A stretch of 64,000 nucleotides of DNA from Setaria digitata (Eukaryota; Nematoda; Chromadorea; Rhabditida; Setariidae): contig RCAB01000018.1 in the NCBI GenBank assembly GCA_003640385.1, positions 186,001 to 250,000 of the forward strand, written 5' to 3'. The notes beneath the pieces are model-generated. The model had not been told where the DNA came from. It worked only from the letters and a program-made list of their open reading frames with translations, and did not search any database. Position numbers and translations under genes: made by a program. Every line of letters starts with the position of its first letter. The first letter of the stretch is position 1. Of the stretch, positions 39,901 to 52,855 are shown one piece after another.

Positions 39901-40173
39901 CATGTATAAAAAAAAAAAAAAAAAAAAAAAAACGCTTCTTTCTATGTAAGAGAAATCACAAAACCGCAGAGCAAATCATTAAAAAGGAATATCTGCAGGA
40001 TACAGTTCAAATAAACTCGATGAGTCTTAAAAATTTATCTAAAAATTACTAACCGTTTGACAGAAATTGAAGCTGTCCTCAAATTTCAAATGAAAAAACA
40101 AACTCAAATTTCAAGTGACTTTACGAAGGGTTAAAACAAATCCAATCGTCAAAACAGCAAGCTATCAAATCAA
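36948..40173. other. 3' flanks of convergent mef-2 and gei-17
   Basis: 3.2 kb with no supported gene. It includes the mef-2 3' UTR on the left and the gei-17 3' UTR on the right, and an A25 run at 39908-39932. A minus-strand frame at 39432-39755 has one strongly hydrophobic stretch (FLGVALLFVILLILKI) but no identifiable partner exon and is not called as a gene. Confidence 0.45.
39908..39932. repeat. A25 homopolymer
   Basis: Twenty-five A residues downstream of gei-17. No terminal repeats or coding remnant next to it, so it is not called a retrotransposon end. Confidence 0.9.
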
Positions 40174-43100
40174 TCATGACGAGTATCTAGGAAAATTGGG
40201 TGGATTTGTTGACTGCTGAATGTTAGCCATAAACTGTCGCAATTCTTCAGCAATTAAACGAGTGTTGAAATCTTGCTGATAATAAGGATACGGCTGCTCG
40301 AAAGAATGGAAGTAATTCGCATTACTACTACCTGGTATTATAGTATCAGGTGGCGGTACCAATGGCACTGTCGGATTTGGAAAATATGGTATTGACTGGC
40401 TTGGATGAGGTGACTGTTGCTGTTGCTGTTGGGGATAGTGCATAAGAGGACGAGTGGCACTAATCTGAGTAGAACCTCCAACTACCGCTGCAGTGCCAGT
40501 TACTGATGTCGATGATGTCGATGCGACTATTGATGCGTTACTGGTGAATGACAATGCAGCGGAGGATATACAGGATGGCTGACATGTGTGTGGTGACAGA
40601 TCCACTGGATCACTATCATCAAGATCGATGCACACCACAGATGGTGTGACGTTCCGCCTCTGAGCCCTATTCATACAACTTTGCGATGGCAGTTTTTGCA
40701 CAGCCTAAAAAATTTAAGGATAAAAAGATCTGATCATCCCAACCATCACCGTCTATCAGTAATAAGAATGTTACCAACTCGTAATATGCATAATAGCTAC
40801 TTTTTAAGATACTTATGGATTGGAAGCACATCTTAACACAGAAATGGAGTATTATTGTCACAGGAACACCTTCTATCAAAATAGAAAGCACTAACATCGA
40901 CCATCAAAAAGAAGATGATACTGTCACCTAACTTGTAATTATTACATTAATTATTGAAATAAAATTCAATTTTAGTACCTCATCGTCGTCGTCACTGTCT
41001 AAAATGATGACATCATCATCCACGACTGAATTCAGCCGATTACCACTATATAACAAGCTGTTTTTAACACACTTAGAATGAATTTTTGAATCGTTGGAAG
41101 AGCTTATTTCCTCTTCATTATCAGAACCAGATTTATCCTCTTCATCAACCGGACGCCACTCACCATCATGCAACAACTCAACTTCTGTGATATTCAAGGC
41201 TGTATCTTTCAGAACCGTTTCAAAATAGCTGAAATATGCACGAACATGAAAATGCCGTATTAACAATTATTGTCAAAGTACAACGCAGAATGAATTACTG
41301 TTGAACCAGAAACTTACATCGTCCCACTCTCATTGTCTAAATGGATTGAAAGCGGGTATCTAAACAAAGAGCGCGAGAATCTTAATGAAAAAGCTGAAAA
41401 ATTTCTTTCTATAACAACGCACTCATCAATAATTAATTTCTTATATGGTGCACCATTGTTACAAACCGCACACTTCCATGTTGGTCGTTTTTCATTCATC
41501 TTCAGAAAATTTGATAAGTCGAAACATTGCAAGTGTGTGCAATCATATGCCTTAACAGGTATCAACATCCTCGTTTTTCCAAGCTACAAAAAATCGACAA
41601 ATCTTAGTTTTTTCCTTTTTCTTTTTTTTTTTTTTTTTTTTCGTAGGTAATTAAATTGAAATATTCCACAAAGTCATATAGATGTGTCGAAATTTGAACA
41701 GTAATCCATCTTATAGTTTGCATTTTCCGAATCAAACCACAGTAAGATTTCGTTTAATATTTTATCACTTCCCATAGTTCTATTAAAAAATATGCTTAAA
41801 TTAGATGAACTGGATAATGAATTAAATTTCAGCTAATGACTTTTGTGCCTAATTCACTATGAGAAAGAGAAAATGAAGTTCGCAATGAACCAATCAAAAA
41901 ACTGTGTCAAATCCTGTTACACCGCACTGCTAGTGAACCGTTAGGAAAAAAGCGCGATAAATGCAGAGTACAAAAAGCTTACAGGACACAGCAAAGACAT
42001 TCGTAAAGTTTCCATTTGTATCGCATCATCATCATCGGTAGATAAACGATTTCTAATCATACGTTTTGTTTCTTCAGCATCACGACGCGTAGTGGGATTC
42101 GCCAATAGACGTTGACTGAAAATAAAAGAAATTAGAATCCTTTCAAATTATAAAATATTTTCCAAATACTGAGAGAAATTTAAATCAAGGACATAATCCT
42201 TTTACAGAACATACTACCACTATCCTGCAATGAAACAATTTGCTTTTTGCTTCTTTATTTTTTTTTATATACATTATAAAACAACAAAATAAGAGTCTTA
42301 CAGCAATATATCCGAAGTAAGCCTTTTTACGACATAAATGCCGACTGCCCAAGACCGTTTATCTGCAGACCATTCCACAACTAATCGATGTGGTCGAATA
42401 GCATCTTGTGGTGGCTGGCAATACGGGGTTATGTTCACTGGACGACTTGGCCTTTTCGGTTCCGCATTTGGTTTATTTGTTGGTATAATATTCTGGATAA
42501 AGAACTAAATTCGTAAAGCAAACATAAATACAAGGAATCTTTCTTAATATTGATAGCAGACTTCAAGGAAATTCTACTAAATACATGAAAATGTTTGGAT
42601 TTATGAAATAATCCATTAAAAAGCAGCCCGGTGATCTATTTTCACGTTTACCGGAAGAGTAACTGGGACGTCATCTATCTTCACATTGCAGTTGGGTGGG
42701 AAATCATCGTGCTGCTCAGTCGAATGATCCAGCAAAAAAAATCGTAGCTGTAACTCAGTACGTGGCAAAACAGTGGATTCATTTCTGAAATATGGAATTA
42801 AAACATAACACAAAGAAATGATAAAAATGTATAAAAGAATACTTTATATCGCTCAAATAACGAAAAAACATTTCTTCGAGACAATTATGAGATGCCAAAC
42901 AGGATAAATAACTAACCTATAATTAATTTGTGGCATAATGTTTGGTGGGACAGCAAACGTAAAAGCCAAACGAGATGTAGATCGAATACCCGATATATTA
43001 GCTGGTAGTTCAGAAAGTTCAAGTAGTGTTTGTTGCTGAAGAAAATGACTGCAGAAGAAATCATCTCATAAATGAGAAGAAATCGTATCATAAATGGATT

Positions 43101-44988
43101 GTAAATAGAAATGTAAACTGAATAAATAAAAATTTTCCTTTTTCGCTTAAATCAGTAAATGTCGGCTGAAAGTAACCACAAAAAAATCTTCAGTTAAGTT
43201 TAAAATCTGTATTATAAAACGAACTTTATCATAAAACGGTAAATCAACTATATGCAGACTTCTAGTCTGCACCATTTGCGATGAAAATGGATTGTGTGCA
43301 CTGATATACTGTTGTTGCATTAGTGCTGATGATAAGGTCATTACAGGATTATAACCGTTCATAACACCGTTACCATCCACATGATTATACATAGGTGCTG
43401 AAGGTGCGCCTGACGTGTTGTAACGTCGACTGGAACTTATTTCGCGAATCTTTTGTATTACTGCAGCCTGATTACGAGCGTTCTGCAGCAAATTAATACA
43501 CCTGAAATGATTAACCGTAATTTCCTCTCAGAATGACAATCAAACGTGATCCCACTTGGCAAAAGTATGTCTCACTGTAATTACTGCATTTATACTATTA
43601 CTAATACACTTCCATCTACACTAAGTGGAAGAACTACTGAAAAAAGTGTAGAAAAAAAAAAACTTGCCGTTGTACCAGTTCTGTCTTTTTCCCCAACTTT
43701 GGACACTTGAATGAGGAAAGAAGAATATGAAGCTCGTTTACACGAAACTGTTGTAATGATGCCTGAAAAACTACGATGTTCGGAAAAGGATTTTCTACGA
43801 GTACAATTAATAAGGAAACCAAATTTCCGCGACATAATATTCGCAGTTCTTGAATCATGGTTACCTGAAACAGCACCTAAAACTCAACGTTCGGATCCGA
43901 AATAATAGCGCTTAGGTTCAGCACTGATTCTCATACACTTGTTAACAGAACTATTGAGATTTAGTTCTGCAACCCACTCCATAATTAGTTGGATCAGATT
44001 ATGCAGGATAACCGCTCCAAATACATTCCCAAGAAGTATTTCATAATTATTTCATAATTGGTACCACCGACAGTATTTAATATCCAAATATTTGAAAAAA
44101 AGACTTTATTTATTTTTTTCGAAGCATACTAATATTACTTGTCCACAACTACGAAAAAAAGAAATTGTTCCTTATTATTTGTGCGTTTCAACCAAATTTC
44201 TAGAAAATACGATAAATTTCATGATACTACCTATTGTATTCCGCTGGAATTGAACTGCTGAATATAAGCGAAGAAAGTTTATAAGGAGAAAGCGGTCAGT
44301 AACGGTCAGTAAGATGTAATCAGGTGGAATAAAACACTGGAGTTAGGTGAGAGACACATGAGGACCTTCTTTCGCCTCATTTCTCCACTCGAGATTTTTT
44401 TTTCTAAATTAACTGAACCACCGAGATTTCTCTTTACGAAACAAGATCGCCAGGTTTTCTCGAAAATAATTTAACTCTTAGCCTCACCGTTGTGATTTGC
44501 ATTTCACTTTAAAGCTGACCTGAGAGCGTATTTGTTAATTTTACTATTGATACCAGATAGATCATAAGGATCATAGCTTTACAAATATTACCTTCACCAT
44601 ATGCTAGATAATTAAGAACAGGTTCAGTGGAAGGAATCATTACATACAGTGGGTAAAATGCTACCTCTCCACACCACTTCTAATCTTTTCCCTCCTACAG
44701 CTTATATCTTCGATCAAAAATACAGTGAGTCGGTCGATTTTCAAAAGATATCACTCTAACAAAACACTATCTAATAATTCAGTTCTTTTTATTAAATGAT
44801 GGTCCCACTAGTAGTCAACATGAAATAACAAGCCAGGCTTTAAAACAGGTTTACCAAGCTTGCAAAAAATCATATTAATTTACATTTTCTGCAGTTAGCA
44901 ACTATTCCTCTTGAAATAAAAAGAGGTGGGAAAAGTATACCAAACTTACTTCCAATGCTTCCAGTTCAGCTCTGTTGGCTGCAGCCAT
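40174..44988 (-). CDS. gei-17: PIAS-family SUMO E3 ligase, about 642 aa
   Basis: PIAS ligases transfer SUMO to nuclear targets. Exons (minus): 44950-44988 (MAAANRAELEALE), 43668-43762, 43225-43501, 42917-43035, 42652-42784, 42302-42492, 41983-42115, 41423-41583, 40979-41228 and 40174-40704, all in phase. Domains: SAP (FRVNELHILLSSF...KKTELVQR, residues about 14-50), PINIT (from LPFYDK to AVGIYVVKRLTSD), SP-RING (LLCPLGKTRMLIPVKAYDC, CTHLQCFDL, KRPTWKCAVCN, KKLIID), then two SUMO-interacting motifs, VIILDSDDDDE and VVCIDLDDSD, and a Gln/Pro/Ser-rich tail. The second coding exon ends CAACG|GCAAGT, a GC-AG intron, and this is the only donor that keeps phase. An acceptor at 45022-45024 before the start exon (in-frame LKDFIIGIQW then MAAAN) may be a trans-splice site or an upstream exon border. 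Identification is firm. Confidence 0.95.
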
Positions 44989-45021
44989 AATCCATTGAAT
45001 ACCGATGATAAAATCCTTAAG

Positions 45022-46603
45022 CTGGAAAAAAGATCAAAAACGCTTTCCACAATCCGCAAAACACTGCATCTTACCTCATCTCTCTTCCATTCATTAAATT
45101 ATAAAACTTTTAATTATTTAGTCAGGTCTTTAATCAGGCCGATCTGATCTGTCTGGTCAGAAATGGAAAATACGAATACCCCATAAAGATAAGAAAGCAG
45201 CGAACGCCTTGGTTTTGTTCAACTTTCTAAAATGTTAATAACCATTAACAAAATGGACTAGAGAACTGAATTTCATTTGGAAATTCAGTTCACAATAACT
45301 AGATAAGGTTAATGAGGTCACTAACCCAGCTGCTCGCGTACTATATGACAGTGGAATGCAAAATATTTTTTTCAGTAGTAGACTGATGACTGTAAGCAAC
45401 ATTCATAATTTAGTATAACGCAAAAGTTAGCTGATGTCAAATCTACTGATTACCCGTTTTTGCTATAGTTTCCACCAAGTTATCCATAGTAAAAACATCT
45501 TAACACTTCAGAGAAGGTAAGAAGATTTGATTCCGCTTCCCTAGCGAACATATTGAAAGTAGAAGCGAAATTATTGATCAGATAGCATACTGATAATGCA
45601 AGTTAAATCTATTGTTTTGATAAACTGATGATATATATAAAAAGCCACTGGGATCAATGAAAAATTGGAGAACTATCCAGTCTTATTCTTACCTAATAAA
45701 TTTCTAAAGAGAAAAGGACGATGGGAACTGGACTTTCATCAAAAAATTCAAACACTACAAATATTAAAATTATACAGCACTCATCAGTTTTTTCAATCGA
45801 ATGGTCAGAGCTACAAGTTGCTCTAGAACAGGATAATATCGCATAAAACATAAGGTATGCGTGAGAAATGGAAGCTGACTGACAAATACGAAAGACAGTA
45901 CAAAATCCACTCCATAACGCAACAAACACAGCAAAACTACTGATGCAAAATCACCATGCAAATTCCGGAAATTTATAGGAAAATATTGAACAGAAAAAGA
46001 GAAGTAAAAGCAGAACAACGATCTCTCGGCTGAGAAAACGGTAAGCGTCACGGAGTAATCACTAACCCCGCAACATCCTAACATTCTCGCCTTCATAACA
46101 GTTTCATAATTGAATCGAATTCAGTTATTGCGGACATTCAAGTCGACAGGTCAGTGACCTTTTCTTTCTCATAATACAAACAATCCTTCTGATGTTTTAT
46201 TCACTTACAATTATTTTACAAGATAAGAACAATTCGAATAACAATCTTGATATGAAACCTAGGAGTATGTCACTAATTTATTAGTTTAAAATCGCACTAG
46301 CAATCAAGAATAGCAATTACAAATACGTTTTAGTAACTCAGCTACAAAAGTCTCCGCAGAAATTGTTTGCATAAATCCAAGACAATATTCGACGATACTA
46401 AATGATCTTGTATGTGTGTAAGAAGCTCCAACATGTCCAGATTTTAGAAAAACTCAGTCCAGGTATATTAAGATTAATACCATATAAAAAACTACCAAGT
46501 TCAAAATTAATATGTAAATCACTGGCTGAATCCATTTGGATAGCTCTTTAAATCTTCATGTTCCCAACCAACAGAAACAAGCGAATATAAAAATATGCTA
46601 AAT
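45022..46603. other. Spacer between gei-17 (-) and nduf-7 (-)
   Basis: Upstream of gei-17 and downstream of nduf-7 on the same strand, 1.6 kb apart by start and stop codons. TTTATT at 46277-46282 (AATAAA on the minus strand) could serve nduf-7. The minus frame at 45770-46096 is hydrophobic and low-complexity with no domain. I see nothing else. Confidence 0.45.
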
Positions 46604-47571
46604 CTACCTTCTATGCCACATTAAACCTTCCCGCTTTCTTTTAATTTTCTTTTGCAACTGCAATACGCCATATAGTAATGCTTCTGCTGACGGTGGACAT
46701 CCAGGAACATAAATGTCCACAGGAATAATCCGATCGACACCTTTCAACACTGAGTATGAATAATGATAGTAACCACCACCGTTTGCACATGAACCCATAC
46801 TGATTACCCATTTTGGTTCCGGCATCTGATCATAGACGCGTCGAACCGCCGGAGCCATTTTATTAGTTACTGTCCCAGCGACAATCATCACATCTACCTA
46901 AAAAAAAAAAAAAAACTTCAAAAATTACTGACTTTCCAAAATTATGCTAGTTCATTGCTTAAAATATTTGTAATTCATATTCCATGATATGCACTGATAA
47001 TTGAAGCACTTTTTAGGGATCTCCAAAAAAAGCAATGTACTCCCGTTGAAAGAAGCTACAGATATACTAACAATTTGACACGCATTTTAAAATTTGTAGT
47101 TAAACAGAGAAACATTAAATCCTTGCCAAGTGAATGTTATAGCGTGAAAAAACATGAAATGGAGAAACCTGTCTCGGAGATGCACGAAAAACAACACCAA
47201 AACGATCCATGTCATAACGTGGAGCAGCGAAGTGCATCATTTCAATGGCACAACAAGCCAGACCGAAAGTCATTGGCCACAAGGAACATCGGTGAATCAA
47301 ATTATTCAGATCATCCAAACGTGTTACGGCCATTTCACCTTTTGGTAAAGGGTCTTGCCATGGTGAGCCAAATATACCCCAGATTCCCTATAATGATAGA
47401 TTTCTAATACTGAATTACAGAGCCAAACTAGACAATTTACAGCAAATACAACGACACCTTTGGCCTCGTTCCCTTCTCCGCTGGTGCCATTGGACTTGTT
47501 GGCCCGACTTGTTTGGTTGATTCCCATCGCGCATGGCAAGTTGTAATTATTCGCCTTAAATTTGGTAACAT
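46604..47571 (-). CDS. nduf-7: Mitochondrial complex I PSST subunit (NDUFS7), 3 exons, 208 aa
   Basis: NDUFS7 holds iron-sulfur cluster N2, the last electron carrier before ubiquinone in complex I. Exons (minus): 47458-47571, 47169-47387 and 46604-46897, all phase 0, ending MWHRR then TAG. The N-terminus [20 protein letters not shown] is Arg-rich and amphipathic, a typical mitochondrial targeting sequence. The N2 ligands are visible: Cys83-Cys84 (LACCAIEMM), Cys148 ([18 protein letters not shown]) and Cys178 ([14 protein letters not shown]). [15 protein letters not shown] spans the exon 2/3 junction. A second in-frame ATG lies upstream of a T-rich acceptor at 47604-47606; I take Met at 47571 because a leader spliced at that acceptor would begin just before it. 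Length and motifs match the family (about 200 residues). Confidence 0.95.
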
Positions 47572-47603
47572 CCTACCGCTAGCAGATGACTGCAAATTTA
47601 CAC

Positions 47604-47615
47604 CTGGAAAAAAAA
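47604..47615 (-). promoter_or_regulatory. Candidate trans-splice (SL) acceptor of nduf-7
   Basis: On the minus strand a run of T ends in CCAG, with the start codon 32 bases after it and no obvious upstream coding exon. This is what a spliced-leader acceptor looks like in nematodes. A normal cis-spliced 5' UTR exon would look the same. Confidence 0.35.
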
Positions 47616-48251
47616 AACCCTGGAACTGCATTCCAAGACCTCCCAGAAATCTCGAGACCCCCTACAAAGAAAAACGAAACACAACCTCGTAGAGTTCACT
47701 TTCATTCTACCGTGGTTTCCAGGACGGTACATTCGCTTTGACACACATCCATCGTCCTCTCCTCTCCCATACTATTCCCTTTTCTCTAACCGTCTAAAAC
47801 CGTTTGTTGTGCATCAGTCTTTAGTTTTACATCTAAAGTACTGAGATGAAACTGGCTTAGTACGGATAAGTGGGTCACGTGTGTTCATCAGGACATGTCC
47901 CAAATAGGAACGAGGTCTTGTCTAAGTAAATGGAAGTAAATGCCTTTTCCATCCTCCCAGAGATAATGAATATCCCACCCAGTCTTGAAGATATCCCGGA
48001 TGAAACCAAGTCCCCGGTCTGCAAGCAATCTCACTGCATGGAAATGGTGGATACGCTGAATTATTGCATAGAATACCGTCTGCCGTGAAATATTTCTCGG
48101 ACAACAGACGGGAAGCGTAGATTTTGTGGCTTGATTGGTGTGTTCAGTTGAGGGGTGCGGGTCAGGTTCAGTCTTCGAGGATAAGGTGTGGTTCAAGTAG
48201 TTCACTGGTTAACTCTGTGCAGTTCTTTGTATGTAATAAGGCTCAGAACGA
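47616..48251. promoter_or_regulatory. Short divergent promoter region, nduf-7 (-) / lpd-6 (+)
   Basis: Only about 0.65 kb separates the two 5' ends. Frames at 47888-48205 (minus) and 48124-48339 (plus) overlap it but have no family-like content. A compact bidirectional promoter for two housekeeping genes is inferred from spacing alone. Confidence 0.4.
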
Positions 48252-51094
48252 ATGGGTAAGAAGCGAAATGGTACTGGTCCGCGTGAAGACGACAAAAAAA
48301 AGCGCCCCTTTTTTAAACGAGCAAGAAAAAGCACAGTGAGTTTGATTTGAAACATACTAATTATGTAGCCCTATAGAGTACGACTACTTTACCATCCTTA
48401 TCATCTGGTGTAGAATAATAATTATATCGTATCAGTAACTAAAAAGGGGAAATTGAGATGACATTCAGCGCAAAAGTTTGGCAAGTCAACCTTTCTCCTC
48501 ATTGTTGGCTTCATACGCACTTTAGAATATATTCTGGTTGTTTATAATGTCGAATCTTTTTCCATGGCTGGCATGCTTGAAGTTTTGCTGGTAAAATAAA
48601 TTCTGGGAAAGAATTTGTAAATAACTTTAGTGGATATCAAGTTAATGAAAATTACTTTACTTCGATTTGGATTTTGCAGAGTATTACTGATTTTGAAAAG
48701 CATGAAGAGAAAATGATGAAACAGAAGTCAAATGAAGAAGCAGAACGAAAGCTATCAAGAGAGCCGCACTCCATCGTCATTCATCGTGGAAAAGTTGGAC
48801 AGTTTCTACGTTCGCTGGAACAAGATATACGCGTCATCATGGAACCTTTTACCGCTTCAAAGCTTAAAGTATGTTAGTTTTCTTCAATTTTGCATGAAAT
48901 TGGGTGTTGAAACTTATGTTATAGTTGTAGCATGATGTAGTACAGTTGTGGTTTTGCTGTGCAATTTTTCCTTTACACTGTAAACATTTTTCCAAACAAA
49001 CATTAGTCGTGACAAAACACTATGTCTAGTACTCTGGTCGTGTTCCAATATATCGTTGTCCAACGAATAGGTGAATACAACTAGTCTGTTTCTAATAGGG
49101 ATTCTAAAAAAAAAAAAAAAGTAGAAAGGGAGGCTTGATTGGTAATTAAGTGGAATCATTTCATTTTCCACATTTCAGGTGATGAAGCGGAACAATCTAA
49201 AAGATTTCATCGTGAACGGTGCAGTGCTTGGTGTCACACATTTACTTGTCTTAACTCGTGGACAGAATTGGATAACACTGAGAATTATTCGATCTCCTCA
49301 AGGGCCTACATTAACTTTTCGGGGTAACAGTTGAAATCGGATCTTTCGTGAATGATGGATAGAGGATTTCACTATTTTTGAACAGAAATGGAATGATCCT
49401 ACTGTTGTAGTATTTTTCTAATTATTACTCGTTCATGCCCGCCTTGCAGAATTAGTGTAAATATCATTTGTATGATTTTAAGTTTTACACCAATAGTGGC
49501 ATAGCTATCTTTTTATTTTTATTAATTTTTTTTTTTTATCAATAAGAACAGCAAGTTAAATTCTCTTAAAACTAAGAAAATGTAGTGATTAGTCACCATA
49601 CTATAATCCTTTCTTGATTACTGTAAAAAACGACTGCTGAGTTGGGAAAAGCCACAAAAGTGGAAGAAAGTTAAAATATAGAGGTTTTTTCTTCAGCACA
49701 AGGAAGAGAATTACAAATTTTTATAACTGTCCATAATATTTTTAACATCGATTACAGTGAAGGAATATACACTGGCAAGACATATTATTTCGGCAGCGAA
49801 ACGTAAAATGCATTTCCAACGCTTATTCGCTTCTGCTCCACTTCTTGTAATGAGCGGTTTCAACTCAAATTGTGGTCGACAGTTACAACTTGTACAGTCT
49901 GTTTTCCAGAACATGTTCCCCACAGTAAATGTAGACAGGGTTCTTTATTTTAATTCTTTGCATTTCCAAGATTCTTAAGTTTTTTAAACAGATAAAGATC
50001 ATTTCGAAATATCATTGTCAGGCAACGTTTCACAGTTCTAATTGTTTTGCTTAATACATTTCTCTTTGTTCAGGTAAATCTGTCGACCATTCGACGTTGT
50101 GTGATGATCACTTACAGTGTCGCTGAAGATACTTTCCAGTTGAGACATTAGTGTGTTTCATTCCTTTTCTTTTAAGATCCTTCCCCGGTTTATTTTCTGA
50201 TACATTCTTAATATTTTTTTTTTTTTTTTTAGTGCGATTAAAGCAGTTCCCGCAGGGTTGAGCAAATCGACCAAAAAATTAATTCAAAACAAGATTCCAG
50301 ACTTGTCAAGGTACAAGGATATCGAAGACTATTTTTTAAAGTATGCTTTTAAATGAAAACTGTCTTTTGTAATTCAAATAATTGGCCTAAAAAAAAATTT
50401 GAAAATACGCTAAAGGCTTAGACTGAAAATTATCTTGTTTTAGTCCAGGTCCACTGAGCGAAAGTGAATATGAATTTGAACAGAAAGAAGTTGAACTCCC
50501 ACAACATTTAACAACACGGGGATGTTTACAAGGGCAGAAAACAAACATAAGGTAATAGTTTTAATCATTTAACAGTTTCTTTACATGCATAGGTTGCTTG
50601 TAACTATTTTAATCGTACTGCAACAATAAAATATAAGATGACTGAACTGGAATTGTTTTCAGACTTTATGAGCTGGGTCCTCGACTTACGTTGCAGCTAA
50701 CAAAGATTGAAGAAGGCGTTGATGAGGGCGAAGTTCTTTATCATGCTTACATCAGCAAATCTCTCACGGAATTGATTCAGTTGAGAAAAGAATTGCCAAT
50801 AAGAAGGTTATTTTTGTTCTTTTTTTTTTCTTTTTTGAGTCGTAAACTTGCTTTGAATTAACTTATGGACGTGAAAGGGACAGATCCAGAGCTCATTGAG
50901 TTTGCATCATTTCTAATCATAAATTTGTTCCACGTTTTAGAAAATTGAAAAAGAAGATGGAAATAAAAAATGAACGTCGGGTAATCCACCGCCTGAAAAC
51001 TTTGAGCGAAAAAAAAATCAAAATAGAGGAATCTTTAAAAGAGGAAAGGAAGGAACTAGTAAGAAAACAGAGAGAAGTTACTGGTGATGAATGA
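48252..51094 (+). CDS. lpd-6: Peter Pan/SSF1 Brix-domain ribosome biogenesis factor, 9 exons, 391 aa
   Basis: SSF1/PPAN proteins act in the nucleolus in maturation of the large-subunit pre-rRNA. Exons: 48252-48335, 48680-48868, 49179-49323, 49758-49924, 50074-50150, 50233-50340, 50444-50551, 50663-50806, 50941-51094; phases all agree and the frame ends at TGA. It starts with a lysine-rich nucleolar-type tail (MGKKRNGTG), followed by the Brix domain from PHSIVIHRGKVGQFLRSLEQ through VMEPFTASKLK-type, NLKDFIVNGAVLGVTHLLVL, MFPTVNLSTIRRCVMITY, FQLRHYAIKAVPAGLSKS and RLYELGPRLTLQL, then GEVLYHAYISK. The C-terminus is a charged coiled coil (KLKKKMEIKNERR). The block order is that of Peter Pan rather than other Brix proteins. 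AATAAA at 51343-51348. Divergent from nduf-7, convergent with lim-9. Confidence 0.94.
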
Positions 51095-52855
51095 CAGTTT
51101 CAAACGTAGCAGTTCATAATGAATAACAGTTCCATTGTGTGTAATGGATTTTGTCAGTGTTTTTTTTTTTTTTTTGCCTGTTTTTGATTTTTACTATTAG
51201 AGTTTGAAATTGCGGATAGTCATTTTTACTTCGAATTGTTCAATTGATGATTTCATAAATGAAACCCAATGAAAACTTCGAGTGAGTCTTTACGTCCCTC
51301 TATTAATACTTACGGCATGGCATCTAAACACTGCATCAGGACAATAAAGTGTGGTTTTATCCATTTTTAGCTAGCTAGTCTGACCACCCAATCATTAAAT
51401 TTCTTAAAGTTAGTCATGTTTTTCCTTTCAAAGGTTAGCTGATAGTGATTACAGACGGTTGATTTTTCTGTTTTTCCTTGTCCTTGTTTACCTAGTCAGC
51501 AATAGTTTCATCCCTTTTCACTGAAGAAAAATCGATGTACTGAGCGTTTTTTGGAAGATGAAAAAAAAAAAAAAAAATAAAAGTAAAAGGACAGACCAAG
51601 GTGTGTGGTTAAGTCCATTTCAGCTTTTGTATCTCTGAGCATTAGTTTTTTGAAGAATTGAAAATACAGCACAGTACAACCATTTTCCTGCATACATGAA
51701 TTTAAGTTATACAGAAAAGTAAACGGTACCACAATTTCGAAGCAGAATTAAATTTTTTGCAGTTTTTATCACATTTGTAGTTTGCTGAAATTTTTGTGAC
51801 TCCGAAAATGTTACAGAAGTTAGCAACTTTTGAGGAATATTGTTTCTCATCAGATTATACTTTGCAAAGAACTGGAAAGCAAAGGCTTCTAAGTGATTAA
51901 AAAGTCTAGAATTTAACGATCAAAAAATCTGGGTGAAATAGTGGTGTTTGGAACAATAAAACATTAGGGATTCACTTACCAACCATTCATACGTCATTTG
52001 GGCGTTTCAAATTTCTGCAGACTTGAGATATCAAAATTTCTCTCACATATGACGCATAATCCCTAGCAAGTAACATTAAGAAGTCCGTATCAGAAAAGAA
52101 ATGTAGAAATTGAAGGAAATAGGAAATACACTTTAGAAGAATCATAACACTTTAAGAAAAGTTATTAACATTTTGAAAATATGTGTTCTGAAATGATGCT
52201 TTGAAGTTTAAATCAGTGGATTACTATCGTGTAAAGACAGAAATTCAGGAGTACACCATAAATAAGGTTTTCATGAAGAGAGTATAAGAAGAGTACGGAT
52301 GGTGCTTTTCTGGAAAACATCAACCAATCCACTGAGTCGTTTGTCAAATGTTATGATAGCATTTAGGGAGTAGGAGCGTACTGCCTTATCCTGTCATTTG
52401 AAAAAAAAATGTAACAAATGCTTATTAAGCAACTAATAACAAACAATAAACAGATTCTGCTTAAATTTCATCTCAAATTCTTCCTTAAACACATTTTGGC
52501 TTACAGTTGTGGTGGGCATTTGCAAGGATTTTCAGGATCAAGTATCTCGGAAATTCTTTTTAAACTCTAAGGAAGGTAATGAACTGACACTCCGACTAAC
52601 TATTAATGTCACTCATTGGAGGTGATTACATATTAGAAGCATTCCACCTTGATTAGTTATCTGGTAAGTTTTTCGCATTTTTTCGACAATGACTTTTAGT
52701 TAGTCTGTTCTAAGTAGTCAAGAACAATGTCTGATCTGAAAATTTGGAGCTCAAAAAGTGGAGAAAATGGAGAACGACTAAAAAGAGTATACAATCGCTG
52801 TAATTTATAACTGTGATCAAAAGAAAACAGTATATCATTGAATTATCAGTATCAG
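51095..52855. terminator. 3' flanks of convergent lpd-6 and lim-9
   Basis: AATAAA at 51343-51348, about 250 bases after the lpd-6 stop, is the likely cleavage signal on the plus strand. The rest is AT-rich and includes A runs near 51560. No gene is seen. The minus-strand 3' UTR of lim-9 would occupy the right end. Confidence 0.5.
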
